Shown here: positions 18,481 to 26,526 of the stretch, piece after piece
How the letters are laid out: each line of letters begins with the position of its first letter
Position numbering within the stretch: the stretch's first letter is position 1
The notes under the pieces: generated by a model
The model's database searches: none
What the model was told of the DNA's origin: nothing
What the model saw: the letters and a program-made list of their open reading frames with translations, nothing else
From: Acidobacteriota bacterium
GTDB lineage: Bacteria; Acidobacteriota; Thermoanaerobaculia; Multivoradales; JBCCEF01
NCBI GenBank assembly: GCA_039030395.1
Contig: JBCCEF010000005.1
Coordinates: 124,001-188,000 of the forward strand
DNA length: 64,000 nucleotides
Reading direction: 5' to 3'
Made by a program: the position numbers and the translations under genes

Positions 18481-19313
18481 GGCTTCGACTTTTCTTTGCG
18501 CAGGCGATCCTCGAGCCAATCGATGGCGCCTTTGGCTTCTTCGGAGCGGTCGAAGCGGTCGAGGAGGGCCTTGACGGCCGGTCTGCTGGTGCCGTGGACT
18601 TTGCCTTGGATCCAGCTCACCCCTTCGTACGTCGAAACCTCTGGAGACTCTCCGGAATCGTTGACCAGCACAGCCAAGGGATCGACGAACGCGTGGAAGG
18701 ACTCGCCATCTCTCACGGCACCGCTGGCCTTGAGGCTGAGCAAGAAGCGAATCCCCTCGATGGCACTCAGTGGCACATTGGGGCGGTCAGCTCGATCGAG
18801 ACCCTGGATCGTTCGACCGACCACATCGGACAGGCTTTGTTCCTCCTGGGATCCGACATTCATCGCCTGAATGAACTCGAAGCTGTCGCCCTCCGCGGTT
18901 CGAAGGATCTCCGACACCAGAGCGTCAGAGTCCCGAGCTAAATCCCAGAAGCGCCGATCCAAGTCTCGGAAATCTTCGAACTCGAAAGGGAAGTCAACGA
19001 TCTCTTCCGCCCACCATCCGCTCTCCAAGTCAGCGAACCGGACGGTCCAAAGATTCTTCCGAGGGTCCAGCGACTGACTTACGACGATGCGATGGCCGCC
19101 GGGCGTGAGGATCAGCCAGTGACCTTGAAGAACTGTTCGGTGGATCTTTACTCCTTCTGCCACCAAACCATCGGGCTCCCCTCGCCAGGCAAAGTAGTAG
19201 TGGATTCCCAGGGTTTTTTCTTGCCCAGCAGAGATAGTGTGTGGAGCAAGGACGCTCATCCAACACACGATCGCAGCGAAGCCAAGACGACGAAGGGTTG
19301 GTGTGTTCTTCAC
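18477..19313 (-). CDS. Exported protein of unknown function
   Basis: A 278-residue protein that I cannot assign. A GTG at 19313 follows GAGGA and gives a good signal peptide (VKNTPTLRRLGFAAIVCWMSVLAPHTISA); an ATG at 19367 would add 18 residues. The mature protein has a beta-rich N-terminal half (HYYFAWRGEPDGLVAEGVKIHRTVLQGH) and a helical second half ending in EEAKGAIDWLEDRLRKEKSKP. Base composition is less GC-rich than its neighbours, which could mean recent acquisition or weak constraint. It is convergent with, and overlaps by 4 bases, the VWFA gene, and is divergent from the short-chain dehydrogenase gene. Confidence 0.65.
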   Translation of the reverse strand: MKNTPTLRRLGFAAIVCWMSVLAPHTISAGQEKTLGIHYYFAWRGEPDGLVAEGVKIHRTVLQGHWLILTPGGHRIVVSQSLDPRKNLWTVRFADLESGWWAEEIVDFPFEFEDFRDLDRRFWDLARDSDALVSEILRTAEGDSFEFIQAMNVGSQEEQSLSDVVGRTIQGLDRADRPNVPLSAIEGIRFLLSLKASGAVRDGESFHAFVDPLAVLVNDSGESPEVSTYEGVSWIQGKVHGTSRPAVKALLDRFDRSEEAKGAIDWLEDRLRKEKSKP

Positions 19314-19500
19314 GGAGTCCTCGGAGGGAGGTGGTGCTCCTTGCCGTAAGCGAAACATTTTCGACATCGTCTCACACGGGCGCCGTCTGGGCAGTCGGTT
19401 TCGGTGTCTTCCGGTCCGATCGCCGCGCTGCGGCCGGAATTGCCGCGGTTTGACCAAGATGTTGCCGCTGTGGCATTGTCGCGTTTGGAGGTTTTGAACG

Positions 19501-20595
19501 ATGGCGACAATTTTCTTGACCGGCTTTCCGGGCTTTCTCGGGGCCCGGCTGCTGCCGCGGGTACTGGGACGCAATGCGAAGTCGACGGCGGTTTGCCTGA
19601 TCCAGACCAAATTCGCGGTGGCCGCCCGGCAGCGGGTGGCGGAACTCACCGCCGAGACCCCGGAACTGGCCGGCCGGATCCGGCTGATCGAAGGCGACAT
19701 CACCCAGCCGGATCTGGGCCTCGAAGGGGCGGAGGCGCGGGAACTGGTGGAAGAAACGACCGAGATCTTCCATCTGGCGGCGGTCTATGACCTGAGCGTG
19801 AAGCGCGACCTCGCCATGCGGGTGAATGTGGACGGTACGGTACAGGTGCTGGATTTCGCCCAGCGTTGTCCCCGCCTCGCGCGGCTCCACTACGTGAGCA
19901 CCTGTTATGTATCCGGTCGCTATGCCGGCATTTTCGCGGAATCGGATCTCGACAAGGGGCAGCGATTCAACAACTTCTATGAGGAAACGAAATTCCTCGC
20001 CGAGGTGGAGGTCCAGGAGCGCATGGCCGCCGGCCTGCCGGCGACCATCTACCGGCCGGCCATCGTGGTGGGCGACAGCCGCACCGGCGAGACCCAGAAA
20101 TACGACGGTCCCTACTACGCCATGCGCTGGGTACTGAAGCAGCCTTTCTTGGCGGTGCTGCCGGTGGTGGGGAAGCCGACCCGCACGCGGGTCAATCTAG
20201 TGCCGCAGGACTTCGTGATCGATGCCATCGATTTCTTGAGCGGCCGGCCGGAGTCCGCCGGCAAGGTCTACCAGCTCGCCGATCCGGCGCCGCTGACCGT
20301 CGACGAGTTGCTCGACGAGGTGGCCCTCGCCACCCGCCGGCGCCTGATCCGCCTTCCATTGCCGGTGTTCGCCGCCAAGGCCGCGATCGATTGGGTGCCC
20401 TTCGTCGAGCGGGTGATGCAGATTCCTTCGAGCACCATCGACTACTTCATTCACCCCACCCACTACACCTGCACCCACACCCAGGCCGACCTCGCCGACT
20501 CGGGCATCGCCGTGCCGCCGCTGCCCTCGTACCTGCGCCGCCTGGTCGACTTCATGCGGGAGCACCCGGAAATCGGTTCCGAGGCGATGGTCTGA
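19501..20595 (+). CDS. Extended short-chain dehydrogenase/reductase (thioester-reductase-like)
   Basis: The 364-residue enzyme opens with the NAD(P)-binding motif TGFPGFLGARLL and carries HLAAVYDLS, then VSTCYVSGRY with the active Tyr/Lys pair in NNFYEETKFLAE. This matches extended SDRs related to carboxylic-acid/fatty-acyl reductase C-terminal domains and male-sterility-type proteins. It should reduce or epimerise an activated substrate with a nicotinamide cofactor, but the substrate is not evident. The ATG follows GGAGG at 9-base spacing. No clear operon partner; the next gene starts 71 bp later. Confidence 0.85.
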   Translation: MATIFLTGFPGFLGARLLPRVLGRNAKSTAVCLIQTKFAVAARQRVAELTAETPELAGRIRLIEGDITQPDLGLEGAEARELVEETTEIFHLAAVYDLSVKRDLAMRVNVDGTVQVLDFAQRCPRLARLHYVSTCYVSGRYAGIFAESDLDKGQRFNNFYEETKFLAEVEVQERMAAGLPATIYRPAIVVGDSRTGETQKYDGPYYAMRWVLKQPFLAVLPVVGKPTRTRVNLVPQDFVIDAIDFLSGRPESAGKVYQLADPAPLTVDELLDEVALATRRRLIRLPLPVFAAKAAIDWVPFVERVMQIPSSTIDYFIHPTHYTCTHTQADLADSGIAVPPLPSYLRRLVDFMREHPEIGSEAMV

Positions 20596-20666
20596 GCGGT
20601 TCCTCGGCGCGTCGCCGTATACCCTTGCGGGGAGACTCAGTCGACGGCCGAAAGGGAGTGGAGACA

Positions 20667-21083
20667 ATGAACAAGCAGGCCTTGGGGACCTTTCTGCTCT
20701 GCGCGCTGCTTTGCGCCGCCTGTAGTTCGCCCAACCGGGGCGTTTGGCGCGGCACCTTCGACGGCGATGTCTCCGGCGTGGTCGAGTTTCGGATCAATGC
20801 CCGCGGTACCCAGCTCGAAGGATCCCTGGATGGAGAGACTTCCGATGGCGCGCCTTTCGAGGCGGTCATGGAGGGCCGGATCGAAGGCGACGCCTTCTAC
20901 GCCACCTTCGAGGGAGATGGCCGTTCCGGCATCTACCCGGTGCCGTTCAAGGGTTTCTTGAAGGGGCAGTTGATCGACGGCGCCGGCGGCGGCGAGTGGG
21001 AGGCCCAGCTGGAAACGCCCCTCGGCGAACCCTTGGGTGCCAAGCTGTTGGGCGACTGGCAGGTGCAGCAGGTGTCCGAGTAG
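20667..21083 (+). CDS. Small lipoprotein of unknown function
   Basis: The 138-residue protein has a lipoprotein signal (ALGTFLLCALLCAAC) with a Cys at about residue 20. The mature part is almost wholly beta strand: GVWRGTFDGDVSGVVEFRINARGTQLEGSL, then EAVMEGRIEGDAFYATFEGDG, a pattern seen in small lipocalin-like or GW-repeat beta-barrel proteins. The start ATG is preceded by GTGGAG. I cannot assign a function. Confidence 0.68.
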   Translation: MNKQALGTFLLCALLCAACSSPNRGVWRGTFDGDVSGVVEFRINARGTQLEGSLDGETSDGAPFEAVMEGRIEGDAFYATFEGDGRSGIYPVPFKGFLKGQLIDGAGGGEWEAQLETPLGEPLGAKLLGDWQVQQVSE

Positions 21084-21201
21084 CCTGACCCTCGTTTTCA
21101 GCGGGATGGCGCCTTTCTTGCAGCTTTTTCAGGCCGGCGGGCCCAACTACGATACAATCCCGCCTTCCTACGACCCGCCACAAGTCAATTCAGGAGACAT
21201 G

Positions 21202-21942
21202 ATGAAAAAACTTTCCGTACTGATAGCGATCCTCTGTCTGGTCTGGGCGGTCGCCGCCTGTGCGCAGGAGGCCGATCAAGCAGCCATGACCAAGCCCGAA
21301 GCCCTAGAGGACAAAGCAAGCTACGCCATCGGCATCAACATGGGCCGGGGCATGGCCCAGCAGGGTGTCGATCTGAACATCGACTATCTGGTCAAGGGCA
21401 TCACCGACGGCATGGTCGAAGACGGCGAAGTGATGCTGACGGACGAGGAGATGCAGACCACCATGCAGGAATTCCAGGCGGCGATGATGGCCAAGCAGCA
21501 GGAGAAGGCCAAGGAAGAAGCGGCCAAGAATGAAGCCGCCGGCGCGGCCTACCTGGAAGAGAACAAGACCCGCGAGGGCGTGACGGTGACGGAAAGCGGC
21601 CTGCAGTACGAGGTGGTGGAAGAAGGCGACGGCTCGATCCCGACGGCTGAGGATCGGGTGCGCGTGCACTACACCGGCACCTTGATCGACGGCACCAAGT
21701 TCGATAGCTCCGTGGACCGCGGTCAGCCGGCGGTGTTTCCGGTGGGCGGCGTGATCCCCGGCTGGACGGAAGCCCTGCAGTTGATGAAAGTCGGCTCCAA
21801 GTACAAGCTGGCGATTCCGGCGAACCTCGCCTACGGCGAGCGGGGCAGCCCACCGGTGATCGGTCCGGGCTCCACCCTGCTGTTCGATGTTGAGCTGATC
21901 GCCATCGAGGGCGATGGTCAGGCGGACGCCGGCGACCAGTAG
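21202..21942 (+). CDS. FKBP-type peptidyl-prolyl isomerase, probable lipoprotein
   Basis: A 246-residue protein with lipoprotein signal (LVWAVAAC), an N-terminal dimerisation-type helical domain (SYAIGINMGRGMAQQG through the Lys/Glu-rich QQEKAKEEAAKNEA) and a C-terminal FKBP domain at about 125-235. FKBP landmarks are VRVHYTGTLIDGTKFDSS, VIPGWTEALQLMKVGSKY, IPANLAYGERG and TLLFDVELI. It isomerises X-Pro bonds in exported proteins, like FkpA/Mip. Two adjacent ATGs are available; the second (21202) sits 5 bases after AGGAG and is preferred. A strong terminator follows. Confidence 0.93.
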   Translation: MKKLSVLIAILCLVWAVAACAQEADQAAMTKPEALEDKASYAIGINMGRGMAQQGVDLNIDYLVKGITDGMVEDGEVMLTDEEMQTTMQEFQAAMMAKQQEKAKEEAAKNEAAGAAYLEENKTREGVTVTESGLQYEVVEEGDGSIPTAEDRVRVHYTGTLIDGTKFDSSVDRGQPAVFPVGGVIPGWTEALQLMKVGSKYKLAIPANLAYGERGSPPVIGPGSTLLFDVELIAIEGDGQADAGDQ

Positions 21943-21971
21943 GCCGGGCGACGCTTCAGCGCAGTACCCCG

Positions 21972-21996
21972 ACGGCTCCCGGATTCCGGGAGCCGT
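21972..21996. terminator. Intrinsic terminator between convergent genes
   Basis: A perfect 11-bp stem (ACGGCTCCCGG / CCGGGAGCCGT) with a 3-nt loop is followed on the plus strand by TTGGTATTT. It lies between the FKBP gene and the convergent YceH gene and may serve both. Confidence 0.8.
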
Positions 21997-22016
21997 TTGG
22001 TATTTGGGTTGTGGGT

Positions 22017-22682
22017 TCAGGTCAGCGCTTCTTCGAGCGCCCGGACGGCCCGTTCGAGGGCTTCGATGCGCCGTTCGAGAGCGGCGTAGCGATCGTCTGC
22101 GGTGGTGGATGCAGCTGCCGGCGCAGGGCTATCGACGGTGGGCGAAGCTAATTCCGGTGCCGCTTGGTCGTCGCCCACCAGGTGTCGCCAGCGACTCTCC
22201 TTCTGCCCCGGCGCCTTCGCGAGCTGGGCCACTAGCGGTTCCCGGCCGGTGGCCAGCTCTTGTAGTGTGGCCTCCACTTCGCCGACGGAAGCAAAGGAAT
22301 GCATCCGTTCGCTGCGCCCGCGCAACTCGCCGGGGGTTTGAGGACCGCGCAGGAGCAGCACCGTGATCACCGCTCGGGTGGCCGGCTCCAGTCTCCACCG
22401 CCGGTCCACGCTGTGCCGCCACCGCACCACTCGGGCGCCGTCGGTTTTCCATACCAGGACGTGCCGGAACAGCCGTTCCAGGGCGTCGCGTACTTCGCCT
22501 TCCGTCAAGGCCATCACCGGATCGCGATTGCTCTTTTGGTTGCAGGCCTGGAGCAGGGCGTTGACGGTCAGCGGATACTGATCCGGCGTGGTCTGTTCCT
22601 TCTCGAGCAGGGCCCCGAGCACCCGTACCTCGACCGAGTCCAGGGCATGGGGAAGGCGTTCCATCGGGGTGGGATCGTCCAT
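22017..22682 (-). CDS. YceH/DUF480 family protein
   Basis: The 221-residue protein matches the YceH family: LDSVEVRVLGALLEKEQTTPDQYPLTVNALLQACNQKSNRDPVM at the start is the most conserved block, with two winged-helix-like units (about 10-90 and 100-165). The C-terminus ends in a heptad-like helix (YAALERRIEALERAVRALEEAL) that looks like a coiled coil, an extension beyond the core family. E. coli YceH has no firm biochemical role. The ATG at 22682 overlaps the DCC-protein stop as TGATG. It is downstream of and coupled to that gene. Confidence 0.88.
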   Translation of the reverse strand: MDDPTPMERLPHALDSVEVRVLGALLEKEQTTPDQYPLTVNALLQACNQKSNRDPVMALTEGEVRDALERLFRHVLVWKTDGARVVRWRHSVDRRWRLEPATRAVITVLLLRGPQTPGELRGRSERMHSFASVGEVEATLQELATGREPLVAQLAKAPGQKESRWRHLVGDDQAAPELASPTVDSPAPAAASTTADDRYAALERRIEALERAVRALEEALT

Positions 22683-23122
22683 CACGGCAGGAACCTCTCC
22701 CGTTCGTCGGCGCTGGGGATGCGGCAGGTCTCGCTGCGGCCGAACCAGCGGTAGCGATTGCGGGCGATCCAGCGGTACACCAGGTCGCGCAGTGGTGGAG
22801 GTACAAGGCGGGCGACGGCGGCGAGAACCCGCCACGGACCTCCCAGTTGGGACCCCGCCGCCAGCACGGCGCTCGAGTGCAGGAGAACGGTACCCGCGGC
22901 GGTCTCGGGCCGGGCGTGGCGCACGAAGATCAAGCTGTCCTGGGATTCCGGCAGCAGCCCCGCGGCGCGCAGCCCTGCGGCGGTCGTGCCCTGCAGCGGA
23001 GCGAAGGTCAGGGCGCCCTTGCGGTCGCGCTTGAGGAGCCAGTCCACGGTGCCATCGCACAGGTGGCAGTGGCCATCGAAGAGAACGAGCTGGTGAGTCT
23101 GCCTAGGGTCGCTATCCTGCAT
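22682..23122 (-). CDS. DCC-family thiol-disulfide oxidoreductase-like protein (DUF393)
   Basis: The 146-residue protein carries the family signature DGHCHLC near residues 16-22, matching the DxxCxLC motif after which the family is named. The rest follows the family (RDRKGALTFAPLQG, then LIFVRHARPETAAGTVLLHSSAVL, ending in RDLVYRWIARNRYRWFG). DCC proteins are predicted thiol-disulfide exchange proteins of thioredoxin-like fold. The gene is upstream of yceH and divergent from the SrkA-like kinase gene. Confidence 0.87.
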   Translation of the reverse strand: MQDSDPRQTHQLVLFDGHCHLCDGTVDWLLKRDRKGALTFAPLQGTTAAGLRAAGLLPESQDSLIFVRHARPETAAGTVLLHSSAVLAAGSQLGGPWRVLAAVARLVPPPLRDLVYRWIARNRYRWFGRSETCRIPSADERERFLP

Positions 23123-23247
23123 TTCTAGTCATCATACGTGTTCGCCGGAAACGGGGTTGCTTCCGGAGGTCCGGTGCGGGATGCTCGCACCATCGGCTTT
23201 CGCTTTGCCGCCACAAACGGTGGATGGCGCGGCCGAATCGAGACACC

Positions 23248-24279
23248 ATGAGCGATCTGTTTCTCTCTCTGACGCCGCAACGGGTGCTTGCCGCCGTCGA
23301 GGCGGCCGGCCTTTCCTGCAACGGCGTTTGCTACCCGCTGAATTCCTTCGAGAACCGCGTCTACGAGGTGGAGCTCGACGATCGCAGCCGGATTATCGCC
23401 AAGTTCTACCGGCCGGAACGTTGGACCCGGGAGCAGATCCTGGAGGAGCACGCCTTTCTTTCGGACCTGGCCGACGCTGAGGTGCCGGTGTGCCCGGTGC
23501 GCCGCTTCCCGGACGGCTCGACTCTCAAACAGCAAGACGATCTGTTCTACACCTTGGCGGAGCGCCGCGGCGGCCGGGCTCCGGACGAGCTGACCGATGC
23601 CACCGCCGAGCGCTTGGGCATGCTGGTCGGGCGCCTGCACGCCGTGGCGGTCGCGGCGCAGGCTCCCCATCGCCTGCGGCTCGGCGCGGACACCTTCATT
23701 CGCGCCAATCTGGTTTGGCTCGAAGAGCACGGCACCCTTCCGGCGCGGGTGCGGGATCGCTATGTCGCCGCCGCCCGCGAGGTGGCGGGGATCCTGGACG
23801 AACGGCTCGCCGGCGTGCCGGTGCACCGGCTGCATGGCGATCTCCATCTGGGCAACGTCCTCGAACGGGACGGGGTGCTGCATGTGCTGGACTTCGACGA
23901 CATGACGGTCGGTCCGGCGGTGCAGGACGTGTGGCTCGCCCTGCCCGGCCGGGACGCTTGGGCGAACCGCCTGCGCGAGGCGTTTCTCGAAGGCTACGAG
24001 CGCTTTCGGCTCTTCGACCGCTCGACGCTGCGGCTGGTGGAGCCCTTGCGGGCCCTCCGCATGATCCACTACGCCACCTGGCTGGCCCGCCGCTGGCACG
24101 ATCCCATCTTTCCGGCCAATTGGCCGCAGTTTGGCGACGAGGACTATTGGGACCGCGAGACGACGGACCTGGAGCAGCAGCTGGCGGTGATTCACCGAGA
24201 GGACGGGGGTACTCAGGCGGCGGCGCCGGCGGAGGAGTTGACCAACGAAGATTTTTTCTGGGATTGGGAGGGGGACTAG
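23248..24279 (+). CDS. srkA: SrkA/YihE-like kinase of the APH family
   Basis: The 343-residue protein matches the SrkA (YihE/RdoA) stress-response kinase: LTPQRVLAAVEAAGLSCNGVCYPLNSFENRVYEVEL at the start, a catalytic loop HRLHGDLHLGNVL at about 193-205, and the Mg-binding LDFDDMTVGP about 15 residues later. SrkA phosphorylates protein Ser/Thr and protects cells under stress; its targets are poorly defined. I chose ATG at 23248 (MSDLFLSL); an in-frame ATG eight codons earlier is possible. Element C of the intergenic hairpin family follows directly after its stop. Confidence 0.85.
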   Translation: MSDLFLSLTPQRVLAAVEAAGLSCNGVCYPLNSFENRVYEVELDDRSRIIAKFYRPERWTREQILEEHAFLSDLADAEVPVCPVRRFPDGSTLKQQDDLFYTLAERRGGRAPDELTDATAERLGMLVGRLHAVAVAAQAPHRLRLGADTFIRANLVWLEEHGTLPARVRDRYVAAAREVAGILDERLAGVPVHRLHGDLHLGNVLERDGVLHVLDFDDMTVGPAVQDVWLALPGRDAWANRLREAFLEGYERFRLFDRSTLRLVEPLRALRMIHYATWLARRWHDPIFPANWPQFGDEDYWDRETTDLEQQLAVIHREDGGTQAAAPAEELTNEDFFWDWEGD

Positions 24280-24286
24280 CATTCGC

Positions 24287-24398
24287 AGGGGGGCTGTTCC
24301 AGCCCCCCTCGCCCGCAAGAAGTGTCATTCTTGCGGGCACACCCCTGGCCGGGCGCCCTCCGAGTCGGGCCTGCAGGCCCGTCGAGCCTTTCAGGCTC
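24287..24398 (-). repeat. Intergenic hairpin repeat, copy C
   Basis: Read on the minus strand this is the third copy of the family found at 34131 and 57903. It contains in order GAGCCTGAAAGGCTC (24384-24398), a GC palindrome (24366-24381), an 11-bp stem GCCCGCAAGAA / TTCTTGCGGGC (24311-24338), and a 9-bp stem AGGGGGGCT / AGCCCCCCT (24287-24309). It fills most of the gap between the SrkA-like gene and thyA and may terminate transcription from the first. Confidence 0.7.
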
Positions 24399-24520
24399 TC
24401 CTCGCGTTTGCTTGGCATGGTTAAGAAACCAGCAGAATCTCTGTTTCGCTGATTTTCTGAGTCGGGGTTGATGAGGTCCGCTAGACTCGGTGCCGTACTC
24501 GGATTGATTTGAGGTCTCCT

Positions 24521-25315
24521 ATGCGCTCGTATCTCGATCTTCTCGCCCATATCCTGCAAGACGGCCTGCGCAAGGAAGACCGCACCGGCACCGGTACGCG
24601 CAGCGTGTTCGGCTATCAGATGCGTTTCGATCTGTCGCAGGGGTTTCCCCTGTTGACCACCAAAAAGCTGCATTTTCGCTCCATCGCCTATGAACTGCTG
24701 TGGTTTCTGCGCGGCGACACCAACGTCCGCTACCTTCAGGATCACGGGGTGAAGATCTGGAACGAGTGGGCCGACGAGGACGGCGAGCTGGGGCCGGTGT
24801 ACGGTTCCCAGTGGCGCTCCTGGCCGACGCCGGACGGCGAATCCATCGATCAGGTCACCCAGGTGATCGATCGGATCCGCGCCAACCCGGACTCTCGCCG
24901 CCACCTGGTGAGCGCCTGGAACGTGGCGGAAGTCGATCGCATGAAGCTGCCGCCGTGTCACACGCTGTTCCAGTTCTGGGTGGGGGAGGGGCGGCTTTCT
25001 TGCCAGCTGTACCAGCGCAGCGCGGATGTGTTTCTCGGGGTGCCTTTCAACATCGCCTCCTACGCCCTATTGACCCACATGGTGGCGCAGGTTTGCGATC
25101 TGGAGCCCGGTGAATTCATCCACACCTTGGGCGATGCTCACCTCTACAACAACCATCTGGAGCAGGCCCGCCTGCAACTGGGCCGAATCCCGCGGCCGCT
25201 GCCGACCTTGACTCTGGATCCCGCCGTCGAGTCGATCTTCGAGTTTGACTTCGAACACTTCCGCCTCGAAAGCTACGATCCGCACCCGCACATCAAGGCC
25301 CCGATCGCCGTCTAG
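24521..25315 (+). CDS. thyA: Thymidylate synthase
   Basis: The 264-residue length equals that of E. coli ThyA. The catalytic Cys lies in [11 protein letters not shown] near 146, with the active-site Arg in [10 protein letters not shown] and the nucleotide/folate-binding [18 protein letters not shown] segment. It makes dTMP from dUMP using methylene-tetrahydrofolate, which becomes dihydrofolate. The ATG at 24521 follows GAGG by 8 bases. folA starts 18 bp later, so the dihydrofolate recycler is in the same operon. Confidence 0.97.
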   Translation: MRSYLDLLAHILQDGLRKEDRTGTGTRSVFGYQMRFDLSQGFPLLTTKKLHFRSIAYELLWFLRGDTNVRYLQDHGVKIWNEWADEDGELGPVYGSQWRSWPTPDGESIDQVTQVIDRIRANPDSRRHLVSAWNVAEVDRMKLPPCHTLFQFWVGEGRLSCQLYQRSADVFLGVPFNIASYALLTHMVAQVCDLEPGEFIHTLGDAHLYNNHLEQARLQLGRIPRPLPTLTLDPAVESIFEFDFEHFRLESYDPHPHIKAPIAV

Positions 25316-25333
25316 TCCGACGGGTTTCCTCCG

Positions 25334-25825
25334 ATGACCTTTTCGATTCTGGTGGCGACCGCCGAGAATGGAGTGATCGGTCGCGACGGTGACTTGCCGT
25401 GGCGCCTGCCAGCGGATCTCGAGCGCTTCAAGGCGCTCACGATGGGCCATCACCTGATCATGGGGCGCAAGACCTGGGATTCCATCGGCCGGCCCCTACC
25501 GGGGCGGACCTCCGTGGTGGTGAGCCGGACGAGTCCCCAGTTGCCGGAGGAGGTGGTGGTGGTGAACTCGGTGGACAGGGCTCTGAAGGTGGCTCGGCGG
25601 GCGGGGGATGAGGAGCCCTTTGTGGTGGGTGGAGCGGAGATTTATCGCCAGGTAATGGATTCCGCGAGCCGTCTGTATCTGACCCGCGTTCATGCGGAGG
25701 TTGAGGGTGACACCTTCTTTCCGGAGCTCGACGAGAGCGAATGGCGCCTGGTCGAGCGCCTAGAGCATCCGGCGGATGTGCGGAATGAGTACCCTTTCAG
25801 TTTCTTGACTTTCGAGCGTAACTAG
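25334..25825 (+). CDS. folA: Dihydrofolate reductase
   Basis: The 163-residue enzyme has the family hallmarks ILVATAENGVIGRDGDLPWRLPADLERFK at the N-terminus, LIMGRKTWDSIGRPLPGRTSVVVSR (NADPH site) and FVVGGAEIYRQVMDSASRLYLTRV. It reduces dihydrofolate to tetrahydrofolate, restoring the cofactor used by ThyA encoded just upstream. The protein is of usual chromosomal length. A repeat-rich gene-free block follows. Confidence 0.96.
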   Translation: MTFSILVATAENGVIGRDGDLPWRLPADLERFKALTMGHHLIMGRKTWDSIGRPLPGRTSVVVSRTSPQLPEEVVVVNSVDRALKVARRAGDEEPFVVGGAEIYRQVMDSASRLYLTRVHAEVEGDTFFPELDESEWRLVERLEHPADVRNEYPFSFLTFERN

Positions 25826-25840
25826 CCAGGAGTGCTGCTA

Positions 25841-26000
25841 GGCGACCGGATCCGCTGCGCGCGGTGCTCGAACTCGCTTGAGATTGCCTTTGCGCCGGGC
25901 GACCGAATCCGCTGCGCGCGGTGCTCGAACTCGCTTGAGATTGCCTTTGCGCCGGGCGACCGAATCCACTGCGCGCGGTGCTCGAACTCGCTTCGGCGCT
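25841..26000 (+). repeat. 57-bp tandem direct repeats, about 2.7 copies
   Basis: Units begin at 25841, 25898 and 25955, each opening GGCGACCGRATCC and running through GCGCGCGGTGCTCG to GCCTTTGCGCC. Copies one and two are nearly identical; the third diverges after about 40 bases. The period is 19 codons, so all frames stay open, which makes a false CxxC-rich frame. No spacers, so not a CRISPR array. Confidence 0.85.
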
Positions 26001-26320
26001 TTCGCATCGACCCCCCGCATCCTTGATGGGCTTCCTCTGCCGTGTCCAACGTCGTTCAGCTCGGACAACTGCGCTCCGTGCTCGCCGGTTCCGGTCGCCC
26101 TCTCGGTGAGCCCTGGGACAGATGGGTACTCTTCTATCGCTCCCGCCGAGGTCCGCTGGGACCGCTTCGCTCCGTGCTCGTCGGATCCGGTGGCCCTCTC
26201 GGTGAGCCCCGCGACGGACCCCTGCTCCTCGGTCAGCGTCTCCGGTGACTTCTCAACCCAACTACGAGAAGTCTACTTGGGATAAGAAAAGGTCCCTTGG
26301 TACGGGATGCGACACCGGTG

Positions 26321-26507
26321 AAGGGCGGCGGGCCGTGTTTGAGCACGGAGCGCAGCTGTCTGAGCCGAGGGAGGTGGGGGCGGGGAATGCGTTCGAAGGA
26401 GAGGGTTCTAGTCGTTGAAGAAGAATTGCGGGCGAGTTCGAGCACCGCGCGCAGAACACGGCCCGCCGCCCAGGAGACTCGCGCGCAGAACACGGCCCGC
26501 CGCCCTT
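26321..26507. repeat. 19-bp inverted repeat with duplicated 3' arm
   Basis: The left arm at 26321-26339 is a perfect inverted match to 26489-26507. A second copy of the right arm, matching 17 bp, lies at 26456-26472, and is linked to the first by the duplicated GCGCGCAGAACACGGCCCGC. Either right arm could pair with the left. The arms enclose one of the motif copies of this block. Confidence 0.75.
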
Positions 26508-26526
26508 CCGTAAATGCCTGAGCAAC

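Larger units (their letters stand above)
25826..26526. other. Gene-free block of direct and inverted repeats
   Basis: About 700 bases between folA and the convergent hydrolase gene carry no convincing gene. Short open frames here merely restate the repeats. The block holds tandem 57-bp units at its left end, seven copies of a CTKCGCKCSGTGCTCG-like motif (at 25856, 25913, 25970, 26069 and 26165 on plus; 26341 and 26439 on minus), and nested inverted arms: 25856-25877 pairs with 26432-26453 and 26055-26083 with 26341-26369. Confidence 0.7.

Noticed and set aside
16648-18519. A 623-codon open frame on the minus strand
   Set aside because: Antisense shadow of the VWFA gene in GC-rich DNA; contains no recognisable domain.
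25841-26011. Possible CRISPR array
   Set aside because: Repeats are tandem without spacers, and no cas gene is nearby.
25832-26026. Small CxxC-rich frame resembling a zinc ribbon
   Set aside because: It is created by the 57-bp tandem repeats, whose period is a multiple of three; no ribosome-binding site and the repeat continues out of any gene-like context.
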